In this document: piece by piece, positions 13,860 to 14,907 of the stretch
Layout: each line of letters opens with the position of its first letter
How positions within the stretch are numbered: the stretch's first letter is position 1
Source: JAYZQT01 sp964412235
GTDB lineage: Bacteria; Pseudomonadota; Alphaproteobacteria; MPNO01; UBA830
DNA: 14,907 nt
Direction of reading: 5' to 3'
NCBI GenBank assembly: GCA_964412235.1
Contig: CAYPNT010000075.1
Location: 1-14,907, forward strand
Translations under genes and position numbers: made by a program
The notes under the pieces: generated by a model
Database searches by the model: none
What the model saw: only the letters and a program-made list of their open reading frames with translations
What the model was told of the DNA's origin: nothing

Positions 13860-14907
13860 TTAATCTTTTTTAGTGGATTCTAAACTGGCATCCTCCTCAT
13901 CTTGTCCGCCTTCGGGGGCTTCACCATCGCTCTCTCCGCTTTGTTCAGTTTTTTCTTCACCCGACGGAACCACGTCTTCATTAGAAACCTCTGCGCTTAC
14001 CTCAGTTTCCAATTTAGAACCCGCTTCGTTAGTTTCGTCATCTTCCTCTTGTTCACTCTCATCTTCTCTTGCTCTGTTTAGAGCGGCTCCGAGAATGTCC
14101 CCGAGGCTCGCACCTGAATCGGATGAACCATAATCTTCCATCGCCTGTTTTTCTTCAGCCATTTCATGGGCCTTCACCGATAAACTAATTTTACGATCAC
14201 GTTTAACCACATTTGTCACCCGGGCATCAATGCGATCCCCAACAGCATAGCGGTCGGGTCGTTGTTCACTTCTCTCGCGCGATAAATCCGCTCGACGGAT
14301 AAACGCTTTCAACGCGCCCGAAACTGTAACTTCCAAACCACCCTCTGTAACAGCGGAAACGGTGCAGGTAATTGTTTCTCCCTTCTTAACTCCATCAATA
14401 GCAGTCGCAAATGGGTCTTCTGACAGTTGTTTGACTCCAAGGCCAATTCTTTCCTTCTCTACATCCACATCTAGGATACGAGCCGTTATCGTTTGGCCCT
14501 TTTCGTAATCTTTTGCAGCTTCTTCTCCATCTAACTCCCAAGACAGGTCAGACAAATGGATCATGCCATCAATTTCCCCCGGAAGACCAAGAAATAGACC
14601 AAACTCGGTAATATTTTTAATTTCCCCTTCAATATCACCGCCTGCAGGGTGAGCTGTAGCAAACGCATTCCAAGGATTATCCTGGCATTGTTTTATACCT
14701 AGACTGATACGGCGCTTTTAGGATTCCACTTCTAGAACTATTACGTCAACTTCTTGGCTGGTTGAGACGATTTTGCCCGGATGCACGTTTTTCTTCACCC
14801 AGCTCATTTCAGAGACATGAACAAGGCCTTCAATACCGTTATCCAATTCAACAAATGCGCCATAATCGGTGATGTTTTTGACAATGCCCTCGAGCACTTG
14901 GCCTTCG
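13860..14907 (-). CDS. rpsA: 30S ribosomal protein S1, C-terminal part, interrupted by an in-frame TAA; 5' end beyond window
   Basis: S1 brings mRNA to the 30S subunit through repeated OB-fold S1 domains. The window holds 349 codons including the stop. They cover domain 4 (EGQVLEGIVKNITDYGAFVE, then GLVHVSEMSW), domain 5 (GEIKNITEFGLFLGLPGEID, then GMIHLSDLSW) and domain 6 (TCTVSAVTEGGLEVTVSG, then SLSVKAHEMAEEKQA). The alphaproteobacterial signature SDSGASLGDILGAAL follows. The protein ends in a 68-residue tail with 28 acidic and 4 basic residues. A TAA codon at 14718-14720 interrupts the last strand of domain 4 (LEVES-stop-KRRISLGIKQC), where the family has an ordinary sense residue. The frame is identical before and after, so this is a single-codon change and not a frameshift. 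The first ATG downstream (14564) is in the middle of domain 5 and would not make a sensible protein. ihfB follows downstream, as expected. Confidence 0.92.
14718..14720 (-). other. In-frame TAA stop codon within rpsA domain 4
   Basis: The minus strand reads TCC TAA AAG CGC CGT, giving S-stop-K-R-R. Family members have a sense codon here (for example Glu, Lys or Thr before KRRISLGLKQ). A single substitution from GAA, AAA or CAA would produce it. TAA is used as a true stop elsewhere in the window (end of rpsA, end of the S4 gene), so reassignment of TAA is unlikely. Confidence 0.9.

Noticed and set aside
14718..14720. TAA reassigned to an amino acid (variant genetic code)
   Set aside because: TAA ends the rpsA and S4 genes normally in this window, and no other gene has an internal TAA.
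1..14907. Mobile element, prophage, CRISPR array or defence island
   Set aside because: No transposase, integrase, phage or Cas-like protein, no spaced repeats, and all genes are recognisable housekeeping or conserved families in mostly known order.

Overview
The window reads as a chromosomal segment of an alphaproteobacterium with moderate to low GC. The lineage call rests on two gene neighbourhoods I recognise from that class: a Suv3-like helicase followed by an S4 RNA-binding gene and a seven-iron ferredoxin (fdxA), and a block rpsA-ihfB-lapA-pyrF-trpF-trpB-trpA-accD-folC. Coding density is very high. The longest stretch without a gene is about 275 bases, between rpsA and ihfB. I see no tRNA, rRNA, CRISPR array, insertion sequence or prophage.

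Left part (1-4293), mostly minus strand. The 5' two-thirds of fdxA runs off the left edge. Next come a TerB-like gene and, divergent from it, a DUF938/METTL26-type methyltransferase. That gene converges on, and overlaps, the S4 RNA-binding (Hsp15-like) gene, which is itself coupled by a 4-base overlap to the large helicase. The TerB and methyltransferase genes look like an insertion into an otherwise conserved helicase-S4-fdxA neighbourhood.

Middle (4294-6271). htpG (Hsp90) lies on the plus strand, divergent from the helicase. The 106-base gap holds a heat-shock (RpoH)-like promoter facing htpG and a good housekeeping promoter facing the helicase. Their -10 elements physically overlap. htpG overlaps the end of folC tail to tail by 15 bases.

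Right part (6257-14907), all minus strand and transcribed right to left: rpsA (C-terminal half), ihfB, lapA, an ornithine cyclodeaminase/mu-crystallin-family reductase, pyrF, trpF, trpB, trpA, accD, folC. From the reductase gene on, the genes are separated by at most 16 bases or overlap, so they are probably one transcript joining pyrimidine synthesis, the last steps of tryptophan synthesis, malonyl-CoA formation and folate glutamylation. trpE, trpG, trpD and trpC are not here.

The most striking anomaly is an in-frame TAA codon inside the fourth S1 domain of rpsA. The reading frame and homology continue intact on both sides. A sequencing or assembly error is the simplest explanation, but it deserves checking because ribosomal protein S1 is normally essential. 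I did not find a convincing new defence or mobile system. The remaining points of interest are regulatory sites and gene-order oddities.
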